Shown: positions 34,893-46,611, numbered from the stretch's first letter. The stretch is DNA of 64,000 nt from Selaginella moellendorffii (GCF_000143415.4 NW_003314357.1:121365-185364), one strand, 5' to 3'. The notes: generated from the letters alone by a model not told the origin. Translations and numbers: made by a program.

Positions 34893-37339
34893 TCATTTCT
34901 TCTTGTTTTTAACATTCTCACGCTCGTCTTCGTCGTCATCGTCATTGTCATCGTCATCTTCATCATCTTCATCATCGTCTTCATCATCGTCATCGTCGTC
35001 CTCATCATCTTCATCGACCTCATTGTCTTCGTCATGGATCTCCACTTTTTGCTTCACTGCTGCTGGCTTGCTCTTGTCCGTGTCCTTGTTCTTGCTGTTG
35101 TCAATCCCGCTGGGAGGCGGGAGCTTGCAGCTCTTCAAGGTGTCGCTCAAGTCCTTTGCGTTTGAGACGAGGCCGGGCACCTCCTGCATTATCCGGCCCA
35201 CGGTTCCACACGACATGTCGGTGGTGATTTTGATCTCCACGTCTGTCTTGGTGGCATCTGCCGCACTGCCACCAGCCGCGTTGATGACAATATCGGACGT
35301 GAGCTTTGGCTGTGGAAGGATGGCATGCTCTTTCATGTTCTCCCAGATGGCGAACTCTGGTCCGGTCATGATGATCTTCCACGCTGTGGGATTTGGGACG
35401 AGCGTGCCCATGTCAAACCTGCGCATGGCTTTGTATAAACTTTGATCCTCCAAAAGAATGACTACTACTTGGTTACCTGTTTCCGAGCTTGATGATGAGC
35501 CTTTCGTCGACACAGGCAACGTACATGTCGAAGTCCGCTGCAAGAATCGTGATCTTGCTGTCTGAGTGTATGCCGTTGTTTCGTCTCAGCTCCATCAGTT
35601 GTGAGATCTTGTCCTTCATCCCCCAGTCGAAGAAATGGTCCCAGAACTGCAAGAGGATCGATTAAAAGCTCTCAGGAGGCTCCCAGACTTACAATGCATG
35701 GTATGCCTGGATGCGTGATGATGTATACGTAGCCCAAGAGAACTTTGTCATCGGGAAAATTCCAGTGTCTCTGAGTAGATCCCGTGTCGTGATTGTCGAC
35801 AAACGTTACAGCTTTTGTTGGATACCACCCTGCTCAAGACACACAAAAGCATCTTGTTTCCGGGACGAAACATAGATAAGAAACGTTACCAATAAGACCG
35901 GGAGGCTTCCCCTCTCCGTCCCGCAGTCGCCAGTACTCGTTCTTCACGGCATCTTGAAGAACTCCTTTGGTGGTGAAGTCGAACACACAGGAAAGTCCTC
36001 CAGTCCCATCAATCCAATCGCAAAGCTGTTGCCTGTGGGTATCTGTGACGACCAAGAGAGTCAATTCTCCTAAGAGAAACAAATGCGCGCTTACTTTGGT
36101 TTGCAGCCGCCCTGCCGTTTTCGTAGTTCAACGAAGTCCAGTACTCGCCCACCGAGAAGCTTGGATGTGTTCTCTCGCAGTATCTATATGAACATGCTCG
36201 TTGAGAGTTTCAGGAGAAAAAAGAAAGCAAAGTTTGTTCTTACGTGATGTTGGTTGGATGTGTAACGTGTTGTTGCTTACATCTTGGTGTAGGCCGGTGA
36301 GTAGCCCTTGACGAAATCGAAGCGCCAACCATCGAATCCAATCTCTGCCTTCATCCAGTTCATCCAGTCTGTGAGCTCGTCTTGCACTTGCTTGTTGGAA
36401 TGGTCCAGGTCCGGAGCCGCTCCATAGCTCTCACCACTATCCTTGGACCCCTTCCCACCACTGTCATAGATGTCGTTGCTGACCAAAGCCCACGGTCCCC
36501 AGTCAAGCCTCTTGTCCTTGGTTCCACCCTCGTAAAGGTTCCAGTGTCCAGTTGAGTCTTGCTTCCAGCCACTTCGATGGTTGATCACGATGTCGGCGAT
36601 GCAGCACAGGTTATGCGAATGCAAGACGTCGATGCATTCCCTCAGCTGGGCCTCATTCCCGTAGCTCGACGAGTTAAGATCGTAGAGCTGAGTCGGCAAA
36701 TATCCTGGGAGCAAACCAAAAGCGGTGGAGTCAGAGCAAGTTTGCTGAAACAACAGCCACCAGGAACGAAAAAAGAGTGTTGTACCATGCTTATCAACCG
36801 ACTGTGAAGGTGGTGGAAACCACACATCTGTGAAGCCGGCAGCTTGGATCTCCGCAGCCCTGCTCTTGAGAGTGTCATACCAAGGCTTCTTTGCTTGAGA
36901 TTCCCAGTTGAATCCCTGGAAGAAGAAACGATCAATGCTTCGAAAACTAAAAACCATTGCTTACCTGCAAGACAATGTGGTATCGAGAATCCGGATAAGT
37001 CGGCCGAGGCGGCCTCTTCTTTCGAACCACACCACCGCTACCACCGCCGCTACCACCGCCCTGCTGCTCGGCAGCGCGAATCGCTAGATTTCGCTTCCTC
37101 CATTTCTCTTCCGACCGCGAAATCCCAATCGCGAGCGGGTGACAGATCCCACCAACGCTGTCGGCGTTGCTGCCACTACACCCTACCTTCCCGAAAGATC
37201 TTGCTGCCCGGCTCGAAGGGGCCGCGCTTCTCACACTGCAGCAGGCGCCAGCGCTGCCGCCGCTCCCCAGCCTCGCCGCCGAGCACGATGGATCATCCAC
37301 AACCACGCAGTGGAGAGCGGCGATGGCGCAAGGGCTCAT
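34893..37339 (-). CDS. AMY: Alpha-amylase (GH13), probably plastidial, with acidic C-terminal tail
   Basis: Hydrolyses internal alpha-1,4 bonds of starch. Eight exons (36965-37339, 36786-36915, 36281-36704, 36095-36183, 35890-36042, 35693-35829, 35477-35646, 34893-35418) join in frame to 667 residues. Residues 1-65 are Ser/Ala/Arg/Cys-rich with few acidic residues, like a plastid transit peptide. GH13 begins at [12 protein letters not shown]. The three catalytic residues are seen: Asp in [10 protein letters not shown], Glu in [14 protein letters not shown], Asp in [14 protein letters not shown]. The usual plant amylase end, RFDMGTL..EFAIWE, is followed by about 140 extra residues: a segment [35 protein letters not shown] and a run of about 45 Asp/Glu. 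Plant amylases normally stop soon after the WE motif. The tail is open and in frame, but its expression is unproven. Confidence 0.93.
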
Positions 37340-37458
37340 CTCTCCCGCGCATTCTCTCTGTGCCCTAGGTTTCCTCTTTTTTAAAAATGGATTAACTTAG
37401 TGATAATCTTGATTAAAAGTATCTAAGCTGGATTAACAGTAGCTTTAGCTTCTTCGTC

Positions 37459-38965
37459 CTACGAGACGAGCGTCTCTAAGATTTGGTCTGTGAATTCTCG
37501 GAGGATATGACCTCTCTCAGGGATTTCGTGGTACTCCACCCACGATTCTAGCTTCTTCACCACCATTCTTTGGAGCTCCACTGGCACCAAGAAATCCTTC
37601 TCGCCTTGCCAGACGTGGATGATCTTCTTCGTCAAGTTCTCGCCCTCGAACGGGTTCTCCAGCTCGGCCGGATCAAACGGCCACTTCCCAAACATTACGC
37701 TCGAGTCCCGGCACAGCGATTCACTCAGTCCCTGCTGCAGCGCTTCTTTCCTCTCCTGCCAAGAGGAAACTTTGTCAGAGATTTGATCCAAAGGAGGAGA
37801 GATTGACGAACTTGGGCATCGGATTCTCTGGTTTCTTCTTGAGCTGCTCGATCAGAGGGACACATATCGGCCTGGTTCATGTTGACGGTGCTGGACGTTG
37901 GAAGGATTTTCTGTGTGAGCCACCAGTAGACGAGCCAGGGCGCGTAGTGCGAGACACTGAGGAAGAGGCGGTCGCCCAGCGGCTGCTTGTTAAACACCGC
38001 TCGGCCCTCGGGCGTGGACACGCTCGGCCAGAAGTAGTTTACCACCGGCACGACTAGAGCCACACCGGCGAGCCTGAGAGAACAAGATCAAACCAGTGAG
38101 ACAAACTTTTGTTCTCATAGAAGCAAGCAAAACAAGTCTTTGATCAATGCAGGAAAAAGATTGAGCAGCAAAGATCGAAAACCGAGCCTGGAGACAAACA
38201 CACACAAGAAAAATCCAGAAACAAATCACGCAAAAATCACCACGAAAAGCTCACGAACAAAAACGCAAGCTTTCCACGCAAAAGGAAAGCGAACCTTTGT
38301 GGAATGTATTTAATGCATCCCCACGCGCCGTGAGCTCCAAGAGAGACGGACAGAACGTAGAACTTGGATCCCAGGCCGAGAGAATCGGCCAGTTCTTCCA
38401 CATCGCGAGCCTCCGACTCGACGCTCCTGGCAGGATGTGGATCGCTCTGTCCATAGCCGGCCCTGTCGTAGCTCACCATGTACACTCCCAGCCTTTCAAT
38501 CGTATCCTACAGTCACGCATTTCGATCGATCTGTCCAGTGGAGGCAACAACAAGTAGGAATTACCGGCGATGCGCTGATGAGAGCGAGGCGGCAGCGCGT
38601 GTAGCCGTGGAGGATGACGATCTTGTGCTTGGCTTGGTCTTTTGGAACTCCAGCTTCCTTGTAGGCGAGGTAGCGGCCATCGCGCAGCTTGATCCGAGGC
38701 GCTGTCACTGGCGGGCCGCCTGGAGCTCCACAAATCTTCGGCGGAGGCGCTCGGATGGCCACTACCGCCCAGGACACGAGCACAGTCATCGTGAGCAATG
38801 CAGCCTTGGACCAGAGCCCTGGAAGGAAGAAAGAAACACACCGGATCGATCGACGCCCACCAGGAGTGAAGATATTTCGATCAAGATCTTACGCGAGAAC
38901 GAGGCTGCTGCCGCGGAATCGTTGCGCGTGAAAGCTCGCGCCTTGGACGCTGATACCCTGGCCAT
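37459..38965 (-). CDS. Alpha/beta-hydrolase superfamily protein
   Basis: Five exons (38893-38965, 38565-38818, 38295-38506, 37812-38073, 37459-37755) give 365 residues. An N-terminal hydrophobic stretch ([16 protein letters not shown]) suggests a membrane anchor or signal. The fold signatures are [12 protein letters not shown] (oxyanion hole region), [18 protein letters not shown], the nucleophile elbow [29 protein letters not shown], the acid [10 protein letters not shown] and the base ERGHILREF. It matches a plant-wide hydrolase family with no settled substrate. The elbow reads S-x-S-x-G where the family usually has G-x-S-x-G; the serine itself is kept. It is divergent from ARP3 with only 69 bp between start codons. 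Confidence 0.9.
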
Positions 38966-39034
38966 TGAATCCCAAATGGCACGAGATAGAAGAAAACCCT
39001 ACATTAGGGTTCTTGGTGGTGTGGTTAGCTCGCG
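38966..39034. promoter_or_regulatory. 69-bp bidirectional promoter with inverted telo-boxes
   Basis: Between the start codons of the hydrolase (minus) and ARP3 (plus). At its centre lies a perfect palindrome, AACCCTA (38995-39001), CAT, TAGGGTT (39005-39011), giving one telo-box facing each gene. Telo-boxes are known in promoters of plant growth and translation genes. The short gap implies overlapping 5' UTRs/promoters or start sites inside the opposite gene. Confidence 0.6.
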
Positions 39035-40910
39035 ATGGATGCCACGGGCCGGCCGGCGGTCGTGATCGACAATGGCACCGGGTAAGAACGATCGATCTAG
39101 AGCGCTGCCCGCATTCTTCCTTGTGCGATTCAGATCATCGAAATTTCATCCTTGGCAGCTACTCCAAGATTGGATTCGCAGGGAATGTGGAGCCGTCCTT
39201 CATAATCCCCACGGTCGTGGCGATCAACGAGTCCTGCCTCGCCGCTTCCTCTCCTGCCGCGCTCTCTCCACAGGGCAAGGGCGGATGGCTCGCGCGCCAC
39301 AATGCTGGTGTCATGGCCGATCTCGACTTCTTCATCGGCGACGAAGCTCTGGCGCGGACTCACGGCCCCGCGTACACGCTCACGTATCCGATCCGTCACG
39401 GCCAGGTCCTTGCTTGCGATTCTTCTCTACCTCTCTTTCTCTCTCTCGTGATTCATGGTTTCTTCTTCGTCCAGGTGGATAACTGGGACGCCATGGAGAG
39501 GTTCTGGCAGCAGTGTATCTTCAACTACCTGCGGTGTGATCCCGAGGATCACTACTTCCTCTTGACGGAGAGCCCTCTCACGGCGCCAGAGAATCGAGAG
39601 TACACTGCCGAGATCATGTTTGAGACTTTCAATGTTTCTGGCCTCTACATTGCTGTGCAAGCTGTTCTAGCCCTGGCTGCTGGCTACACAACTTCCAAGG
39701 TTCTTGGAGATCTTCTTTTTGTTTGTAGCTCACTCTTCTTTGTTTCCAGTGTGAGATGACCGGGGTTGTGGTCGATGCCGGCGATGGAGTCACGCATGTC
39801 GTGCCTGTTGCCGAGGGATACGTGATGGGCAGCAGCATCAAATCCATCCCAGTAGCCGGTCGAGACATCACGTCCTTTGTGCAGCAGCTCATGCGAGTAC
39901 GTATATGGCTGCGCTTCGTTTTCACGCTGACAAGGATGCATGGATCGATTTCCAGGAGCGAGGCGAGCCTGTTCCTCCGGAAGACTCGTTTGACGTTGCC
40001 AGGAGAGTGAAGGAATCTTACGGGTACACATGTGCTGACATTGTCAAGGTAGTGCGAAAGATGTTTTTCTTTCTCCTTTGCTTTCCTGCTTGCTCATGCA
40101 TTGAACTTCATTCAGCATACGTTCGCAATTGCAGGAGTTTAATAAGCACGACAGGGAGCCGTCCAAGTACATGAAGCAATGGACTGGCACGAATTCGAAG
40201 ACCGGGCAAGCTTACAGTTGCGATATTGGTTACGAGCGTTTTCTCGCTGCTGAGGTAAAGCCTTCGGCTTTCTCTTGCTTGTGCTAATTTGCTTTCGCTT
40301 ACTTTTTTGCTGCAGTCATTCTTTGCTCCTGAAATATGCAGTAGCGACTTTTCCACTCCTCTCCCTGAGGTTGTTGACAAGTGCATTCAGTCCGCCCCGA
40401 TTGACACCCGCCGAGCGCTTTACAAAGTAAAACTAAACACGCTCCCTGTGCTCCTCTTCTAACACACTCTAAAACTGTCAACAGAACATTGTTCTCTCGG
40501 GAGGCTCCACGCTTTTCAAAGACTTCCAAAGGAGACTCCAGCGTGATATCAAGAAAATTGTCGACTCCCGAACCACGGCAACCGCAGCAAAATACGGTGG
40601 GGATGTCAAGGTGTGTGTTTTCTTTTTCTTTTCTTAGTCGTGCTGTGATCTTGACGCTATGGAGACCTTCCAGCCTGTAGAAGTGAACGTGGTTGGACAT
40701 CCAATGCAGCGATTCGCCGTCTGGTTTGGCGGTTCGGTCTTAGCTTCGGCTTCAGAGTTCTACACGGTATGTGCATTTCAACTTTGATCTCTTCTCCATC
40801 TCACTCGCTTGGTGCTGGCATCACCTCAGGCATGCCACACAAAAGCGGAGTATGAAGAGTATGGACCCACTATATGCCGCACCAATCCGGTGTTCAAGGG
40901 AATGTTTTAA
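39035..40910 (+). CDS. ARP3: Actin-related protein 3 (ARP2/3 complex)
   Basis: ARP3 and ARP2 form the template for branched actin nucleation by the seven-subunit ARP2/3 complex. Ten exons (39035-39081, 39159-39405, 39475-39699, 39750-39896, 39956-40048, 40135-40254, 40316-40426, 40485-40610, 40674-40766, 40830-40910) give 429 residues, against about 427 in land plants. It starts [20 protein letters not shown] (phosphate-binding loop 1). It continues with [39 protein letters not shown] (phosphate 2), [18 protein letters not shown] and [17 protein letters not shown] (adenosine motif), and ends NPVFKGMF. All introns are GT-AG and 49-86 bp. The ATG was chosen by the conserved N-terminus and the first splice site. 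Confidence 0.97.
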
Positions 40911-41683
40911 AGCCAGACAAGGTATTTGCTGTTTTTCGTTAAAGGTTTTCGTATTTCTACCTTGCGATACTCATGGAGGTGATGACGCCAGATCAATTCA
41001 TGAGATGAAATTTACTGAAAAGATGGATGGAGTGGAAGGCTCGCAGGGAGATGGTGGGTGATGCCAGAACTGTGACGAGTTGCCGAGCAAAGGTTTCCTT
41101 GAAGCTGCTAGCAGATCCCGGCTCCGAGCATGGCTTCCTCTCGGAATCATGCGGTGAAATCGAAGAGAGGTTTCGGCCGAAGTGCTAGCCAGACGGGCTA
41201 GAGTTTCGTCAAGGCGCGTTTCATCTCTTCGAAGGGAGCGTTTACGCCATGGGTGTGAGGAAAGGGGATCAATCCGAGGTGACTTTGGAGTTGCTAAGCT
41301 GTGCGCAGGGATGGCAAAGGGTTTGGAAAGGTGGCAAGTTTTTCTACATGTAGCTATAGATTCTTTGCTCATTTACAGGAGAAGAAGTGGCATTTTGGTC
41401 GAACGTTTTGGATTTTGTATCGTCTCCCTTTGGCCCGTTTGAAACAGTCCTGGATGAAAGTCGGATGACAAGAATTTTATATTCTGAGATTTTTGGCTCT
41501 CATCTTTGTCTCTTGCATCTTATAAACGCAAATATTGTAGAGACTAGCTTTTGTTTTTCTTTCTTGAGGATGAGGACGAGATGGATGATGCGAGGCTTTA
41601 GGAGCATCACAAGCTTCTAACCAGCTTCATCATTTACCAGATTGGTAGAGCGAGCGTACCTTTTTCTCATCTTAGCTTTGCTG
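40911..41683. other. Intergenic between convergent ARP3 and response regulator
   Basis: Contains the 3' UTRs of both genes. Short frames on both strands (40998-41372 minus, 41182-41442 plus) show no recognised motif. No RNA gene seen. Confidence 0.45.
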
Positions 41684-43418
41684 TTAGAAATCTATCGACC
41701 AGTTCTCCTGCTGTTGTAAGGATGGAAATGGTGGCGGCGGCAATGGTGGAATGAAGTAATTGGACCCCTCGGGGAGGCAAAAGTCGTCCAGCTCTACGCT
41801 CGAATCCTCTGTGATCCTGTTTAGTCCCTGTGGCTGCTGGTTGGATGGTGCTGCAGCCTTGAACGAAGCAAGATCCGGCAAATCCATTTGCTCCTCCACC
41901 GAGCTACTAAAGCTCGACTCTCCTCCAGACCGCTGCTCCTCCTTGATCGCCGCTGCATTCGCCGTTGGAGCTACACTCCAAGCGCTTCCCCACTCGTCTT
42001 GCATCTTCAAATTTCCCAGCTCGATCGATGCTGTTCGTTGCAGAGCTCCGCCACCTCCACCGCTTCGGTTCCGATCAAACGCAACCTGTCTCATCTTGAG
42101 AGCTCGAGGACCTTTCAAAACCTGTGCTCCACCACTGCCTCCGTCACCACCACCACGAATCGATGACTGGAGCTGCTTGAGAGCTGTCAAAGTCCCGGGA
42201 TCAAGTTGCTCCACGCCTTTCCCGAACACACCACCGGCACACGAGGTTGTCCGAGCTATGGAGCTCTTGGATGATCCAGCCGGGCGGACGAACATCGAGC
42301 CACCAAAGCTACCACTCTCGTCAGCCTGGAACGAAGCAATCGGATGAGGTTCCATGTCCACCCCGCTCAAGCGCTTGAGTCCCAGGCGATATTTCTACAC
42401 AGCACCACCACCACCACCACCACCAAAAACCGGTTAGTCATATTAGCTGTGCCGAGAAAGCCAAAACAAAACTTACAAATCATAGGCAATATATCACCTG
42501 CAAATGACTTGCGACATTCTCCCTCGTGAGTCCTTGGACATTCATAATCTCCAGAATCCTCTTTGGCACCGCTTCTGCTTCCACAAAGATTTCGATCAAG
42601 CATAGCTTCTTCTACTGAAGAAAGATATACAAGCCAACTTACTTTCAACGCCCAGCTGATTCACTGCCTTGACGAACAGCCTGTGGAGATCCCCGGACCA
42701 GACAACTCGAGCTTTCTTGAGGCCGGAAATGTCTTCTATCTGCTCATCACCACCCGAACTATCGGCATCCTTTTCTTTCCTCTTCTTGGACGTGTACTCC
42801 GGGAACTTCTCGCTGCTATCGTCCCATTCTCCAGACGATTCCTCCTTGGCAGCCTCTCTGGCTCCACGCTTTCGCACTACGTGCTGCCAGATGTTCCGGA
42901 GCTCTTCGATGCGCACGGGCTTGAGGAGATAGTCGCAAGCGCCGTGCGTGATCCCTTCCATCACCACGCTCGTCTCTCCATTGCCAGACATCACTACCCA
43001 ACAAAGATAACACTCTTAGCCATCCAAGTAGTAGAGAGAAAAAAAAAACCCAAGAGAGAGTGAGAGAGAGAGAGAGTATGATCGCTTACTTATGACTGGA
43101 AGATCCATTTCCAAGCCAATGAGCTCCAAGAGCTTGAATCCATCCATGTCTGGCATGTAGACATCGCTGATGACGAGGTCAAATTGAAATTTCTTCTCGC
43201 GTAGCAGCTGCAGCGCTTCCACGGCCCTGCTGCACGCAGTCACTGGCAGACAAAGATCATCAATTCTCCAGTAAATTCCTCTCGCCCAAAAACTTACCGT
43301 GATATTTACACTGTAGGAGCATCTTCTTGAGGAGGAGCAAGCACAATGGATCATCGTCCACAACCAGCACGCGCATTCCTATAGGAAAGCCCTCTCCATC
43401 CGTCGTATCGTCGCTCAT
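41684..43418 (-). CDS. Type-B response regulator (receiver + GARP Myb-like domain)
   Basis: Cytokinin-pathway transcription factor: the receiver accepts phosphate from histidine phosphotransfer proteins and the GARP domain binds DNA. Five exons (43298-43418, 43090-43242, 42643-42993, 42498-42574, 41684-42394) give 470 residues. The receiver spans about 15-130 with the acidic pocket [11 protein letters not shown], phospho-acceptor Asp in [13 protein letters not shown] and Lys in [11 protein letters not shown]. The linker carries a basic KKRKEKD signal. The GARP domain is at about 195-250 ([20 protein letters not shown], then [12 protein letters not shown] and [13 protein letters not shown]). 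The C-terminus is Gly/Ser-rich with a Pro-rich end ([12 protein letters not shown]) and may serve as the activation region. The intron before the last exon holds a (CAC)n run, and the second intron a (GA)n run near 43055. Confidence 0.95.
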
Positions 43419-44124
43419 CGTTTCGGCCCCGGCGACTAGGGATTCCTACCGATTCTAGCCAAATCAAACCCTCCCCCGGCCAAGATCACCGCCAATCCCC
43501 TCCCCGGCACCGCGGGAATTCACATCCCCGTGCTGCCAATGGAGTAGAATCCCACACCATCGCCACGCTCGCCCCTAGCCAAAAGAAAAGGAAGAAGAAA
43601 GAGGAGAAAAGAGCTCATAGCAAAAGGGAAAGCGAGTCGTCGGATAGGCTACACGTGGTGAATATTCTGGGGATATTCTTGTCCGGGGTATATTCTGCTT
43701 GACAAACGCCCGAGGTGACAATTTGTCAACGATGGTGTTCTTCACGTACGGCAAGTTGACACTGCATGCCAAGAGATTCCCGTGAAAGACTGGGACTTTA
43801 AACACACACATACACACAAAGAGAAGTTCCTTTCTCTTCTTTAATAGGTGAAGATCTACTCCCACTCTCGGATATAAAACTTCCATCCTCTCATCCCGTA
43901 CGGAAGACACTCACAAGTTGTATAGAACTTCGTTTTTCCAAGTACAGGAACAAGAATGTTCTCTCCGTCTCGTACGGAAGACACTGTGACAATAAGATTG
44001 TGTGGCCCATTCTTTGTCTTGTCGTACATAGTTCTTTACTTTATCTCAAGAGCTTCTCTCGAGGTTTTCCTCGATCAATCACCAACTTTAGTAGAAAACT
44101 TTAGATCTCGAGGTTCTGATCTCC
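43419..44124. other. Intergenic, response regulator upstream / PPR downstream
   Basis: No gene recognised. A 15-bp motif CGTACGGAAGACACT occurs twice (43897-43911 and 43972-43986). A TATA-like GGATATAAAAC lies near 43870. Confidence 0.45.
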
Positions 44125-46611
44125 TCAGTAGATGGTAGCCATGAGGACGTACGGCGAAGCGCTCTTGCCCTCCACCTCCATGATCTTCCCAAACGCGAGC
44201 TTCGCCACCTCCACATTCTTCCACTTCTTACACGCCGCCAAGACGCTCGTCCACACCGCCGCATCCGCTCGCCCCGGCATGCTCTCGATCATCTCCACCG
44301 CCTCGCGGAGCCGATTGTCACGTCCCAGCATGTCGATCACGCAAGTGTAGTGAGCGATCCCGGGAGCAACCGACGAGCTCGCCACCATCGCCTCGAAAAT
44401 CTTCGTGCCTCGATCCACGAGCCCGGCATGGCTGCAAGCCGCGAGGACCGGCAGGAAAGTCGCGGCTTCGGGATCCAATCCTTCCTCCTGGAGCTCGCGG
44501 AAGAGCTCGAAAACTCGCGCTGGATCGCCGTGGCGGCTGTATCCACTGACGAGAGCGTTCCAGTGAGGAAGAGCTGGAGAAGTGGTTGAGTCGAAGACGT
44601 GGTGCGCGACGACCATGCTGCTGCCACACTTGCCGTAGAAATCGATCAGGGAGCTCGCCACCGCAGCGTCACTCTGGAATCCATCCCGGCAGGCCAGAGC
44701 GTGGAGTTTTCTCCCAGAGTCGAGGCTGGCGAGGCCGCTGGAAGCCATGAGAGCCGCGACGATGGTGAGCGGCGAAGAAGAGACTCTTCCTCCTCCAAGA
44801 GCCAGCATCTCCTCCAGGAGATCTAGTGCTTGTTGGTGCTGCTCGTTTTCCACGAATCCCAGCATCATCGCGTGCCAGGACACGGGCGTGCGCTGCTGCT
44901 GCCCGATCGAGTTGAAGACCAGCTTCGCATCGCTCAATCCTCCACACTTAGCGTACATGTCGATCAAGGTGTTGGCGACGAAGATATCTGTGTCGTGTCC
45001 CAGCTCCATCGCTCGGCGATGGATCCTCCTCCCTCTTTCCAAACACTGTTGGAGCTTGGACGAAGATCCACACTTTCCACCATCGCCATCTTTGGAAGCC
45101 AAGCTGGTGCAAGCCGAGAGAGCAACCCTGAAAGTTCTGGCGTTTGGAAGAACGCTGCTGCTTGCCACCATGGATTCGAAGAGCTCGAGAGCTAGCTCCG
45201 GCTCGCCATTCTCGGAGAGTCCCAGCAGCAGCGACGTCCAGCAAACGACGTTGTGAATCGCCATCCTGTCAAATACCGCTCGAGCGTCGGCGAGGCTTCC
45301 ACAGCTCGAATACATGTCCACCAGCGTGCTCGCGACGAACAAGTCGGAGGTATCCAGCCCCAGCTTCGCCGCCTCACGGTGGATCGCGATTCCTTTCTCC
45401 AGTGACACCAGCTTTAGAGCAGGATCGTCGACTTGTTGGCCGATGCTCGAGCAGGCCATGAGCGCCCCCACCAAAGTCCGAGGATTCGGCGACCATGATC
45501 GCTTTCCACCATCACCCTGCGAGAATAAAATGGATAGAGCGAGCTCGGCTTGATCGTTTTCCACGTACCCGAGCAAAAGAGAGTTGAGCACGATCATGTT
45601 GTGGCAAGGCATTCGCTCGAAAACTCGTCGAGCATCCTCCAGGCTTCCACACCTCGCGAACGCGTCCACCAGCGCGCCCGCGAAGAAGATCTCTTGCTCC
45701 ACTCCATGTTCCCGAGCCAGGCAGTGGATCGCCCTCGCTCTCTCCAAACTCGAGAGCTTCAGTCTTCCATCAACGCCTTGCTCCTTTCCTGCGAGACCAG
45801 CACAAGCCATGAGCACCGCCACAAAAGTATGAGCGTTTGGATCACACACCTCGAGCATCGAGTGGAAAAACTCCAGCGCAAGCTCCAGATCACGATCGTC
45901 GCTGCTCTCAGCGTATCCCAGCAGCAAGCTCGTCCATGCCACCACGTCGTGGCGATCCATCCTATCAAAGACAATGCGGGCATCCAGCAAGCTTCCACTC
46001 TTCACGTACATGTCGATGAGAGCACTCCCAACGAAGATCTCCGTGGAGTCGAGCTTGCTGCTGGCTGCCAGGGAGTGGATCGCCATCCCTTTCTCCAGGC
46101 AAGAAATCACGGAGCTTCCATCTTTGCTTGCCGCTGCCAGCTTGGAGCACGCGGTGAGAAGAGCCACCAAGATCCTGGAGTCGCCAGCGAGATTCTCGGC
46201 CAGGATGCGAGGGAGGAGATCGAGGGCCTGCTCGAAATCCTCGTTGATCACGTAGCCAGTGACGAGAGCCGTCCAGGCGATGGCGTCGCGGCGGATCATC
46301 TGGTCGAAGACGCGGCGGGAGCTCTCCATGCTGCCGCAGCGGGCGTACATTGTGGCGGTGGCGGTGGCGACGAAGATCTCGTGCTGGAGATGGCGCTGGA
46401 TGGCATCGAAGTGGAGCTTCTTGGCCGTGTCCATGTCGCGGCAGGAGCCACACGCCCTGAAAGCGTCCAGCAAGCTCCACAGCGACGGCGAGGGAGGAGA
46501 CTTCTCATCGCCCTCTTGCTCCGGCGCTCGAAGCGGAGATGGGAATGGGTGATTTCTTGTTCGTGCTGCCCTGAGAGAGAAGCACTTACGTGATCTTAGT
46601 AACACCATCAA
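44125..46611 (-). CDS. Pentatricopeptide repeat protein, PLS class
   Basis: Organelle RNA-binding protein family. A single uninterrupted frame of 828 residues, as usual for PPR genes. The N-terminus (MMVLLRSRKCFSLRAARTRN) is basic and serine-containing, consistent with mitochondrial or plastid import. From about residue 45, PPR motifs alternate in P-L-S style; the L/S blocks recur as DMYxxCGSLxDARxVFDRM and the next blocks as VVxWTSLLLGYxExxxxELAL. The C-terminus enters the E region (VDRGTKIFEAMV, HYTCVIDMLGRDNRLREAVE, VWTSVLAACKKWKNVE) and stops at SPYVLMATIY, where relatives continue through the rest of E and often to a DYW deaminase. There is no DYW here, so it is probably not a self-sufficient C-to-U editing factor. 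The target RNA cannot be inferred. Confidence 0.94.
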   Translation of the reverse strand: MMVLLRSRKCFSLRAARTRNHPFPSPLRAPEQEGDEKSPPSPSLWSLLDAFRACGSCRDMDTAKKLHFDAIQRHLQHEIFVATATATMYARCGSMESSRRVFDQMIRRDAIAWTALVTGYVINEDFEQALDLLPRILAENLAGDSRILVALLTACSKLAAASKDGSSVISCLEKGMAIHSLAASSKLDSTEIFVGSALIDMYVKSGSLLDARIVFDRMDRHDVVAWTSLLLGYAESSDDRDLELALEFFHSMLEVCDPNAHTFVAVLMACAGLAGKEQGVDGRLKLSSLERARAIHCLAREHGVEQEIFFAGALVDAFARCGSLEDARRVFERMPCHNMIVLNSLLLGYVENDQAELALSILFSQGDGGKRSWSPNPRTLVGALMACSSIGQQVDDPALKLVSLEKGIAIHREAAKLGLDTSDLFVASTLVDMYSSCGSLADARAVFDRMAIHNVVCWTSLLLGLSENGEPELALELFESMVASSSVLPNARTFRVALSACTSLASKDGDGGKCGSSSKLQQCLERGRRIHRRAMELGHDTDIFVANTLIDMYAKCGGLSDAKLVFNSIGQQQRTPVSWHAMMLGFVENEQHQQALDLLEEMLALGGGRVSSSPLTIVAALMASSGLASLDSGRKLHALACRDGFQSDAAVASSLIDFYGKCGSSMVVAHHVFDSTTSPALPHWNALVSGYSRHGDPARVFELFRELQEEGLDPEAATFLPVLAACSHAGLVDRGTKIFEAMVASSSVAPGIAHYTCVIDMLGRDNRLREAVEMIESMPGRADAAVWTSVLAACKKWKNVEVAKLAFGKIMEVEGKSASPYVLMATIY

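Noticed and set aside
45550-46593. 347-codon plus-strand frame opposite the PPR gene
   Set aside because: Antisense shadow of the PPR repeats with no motif of its own.
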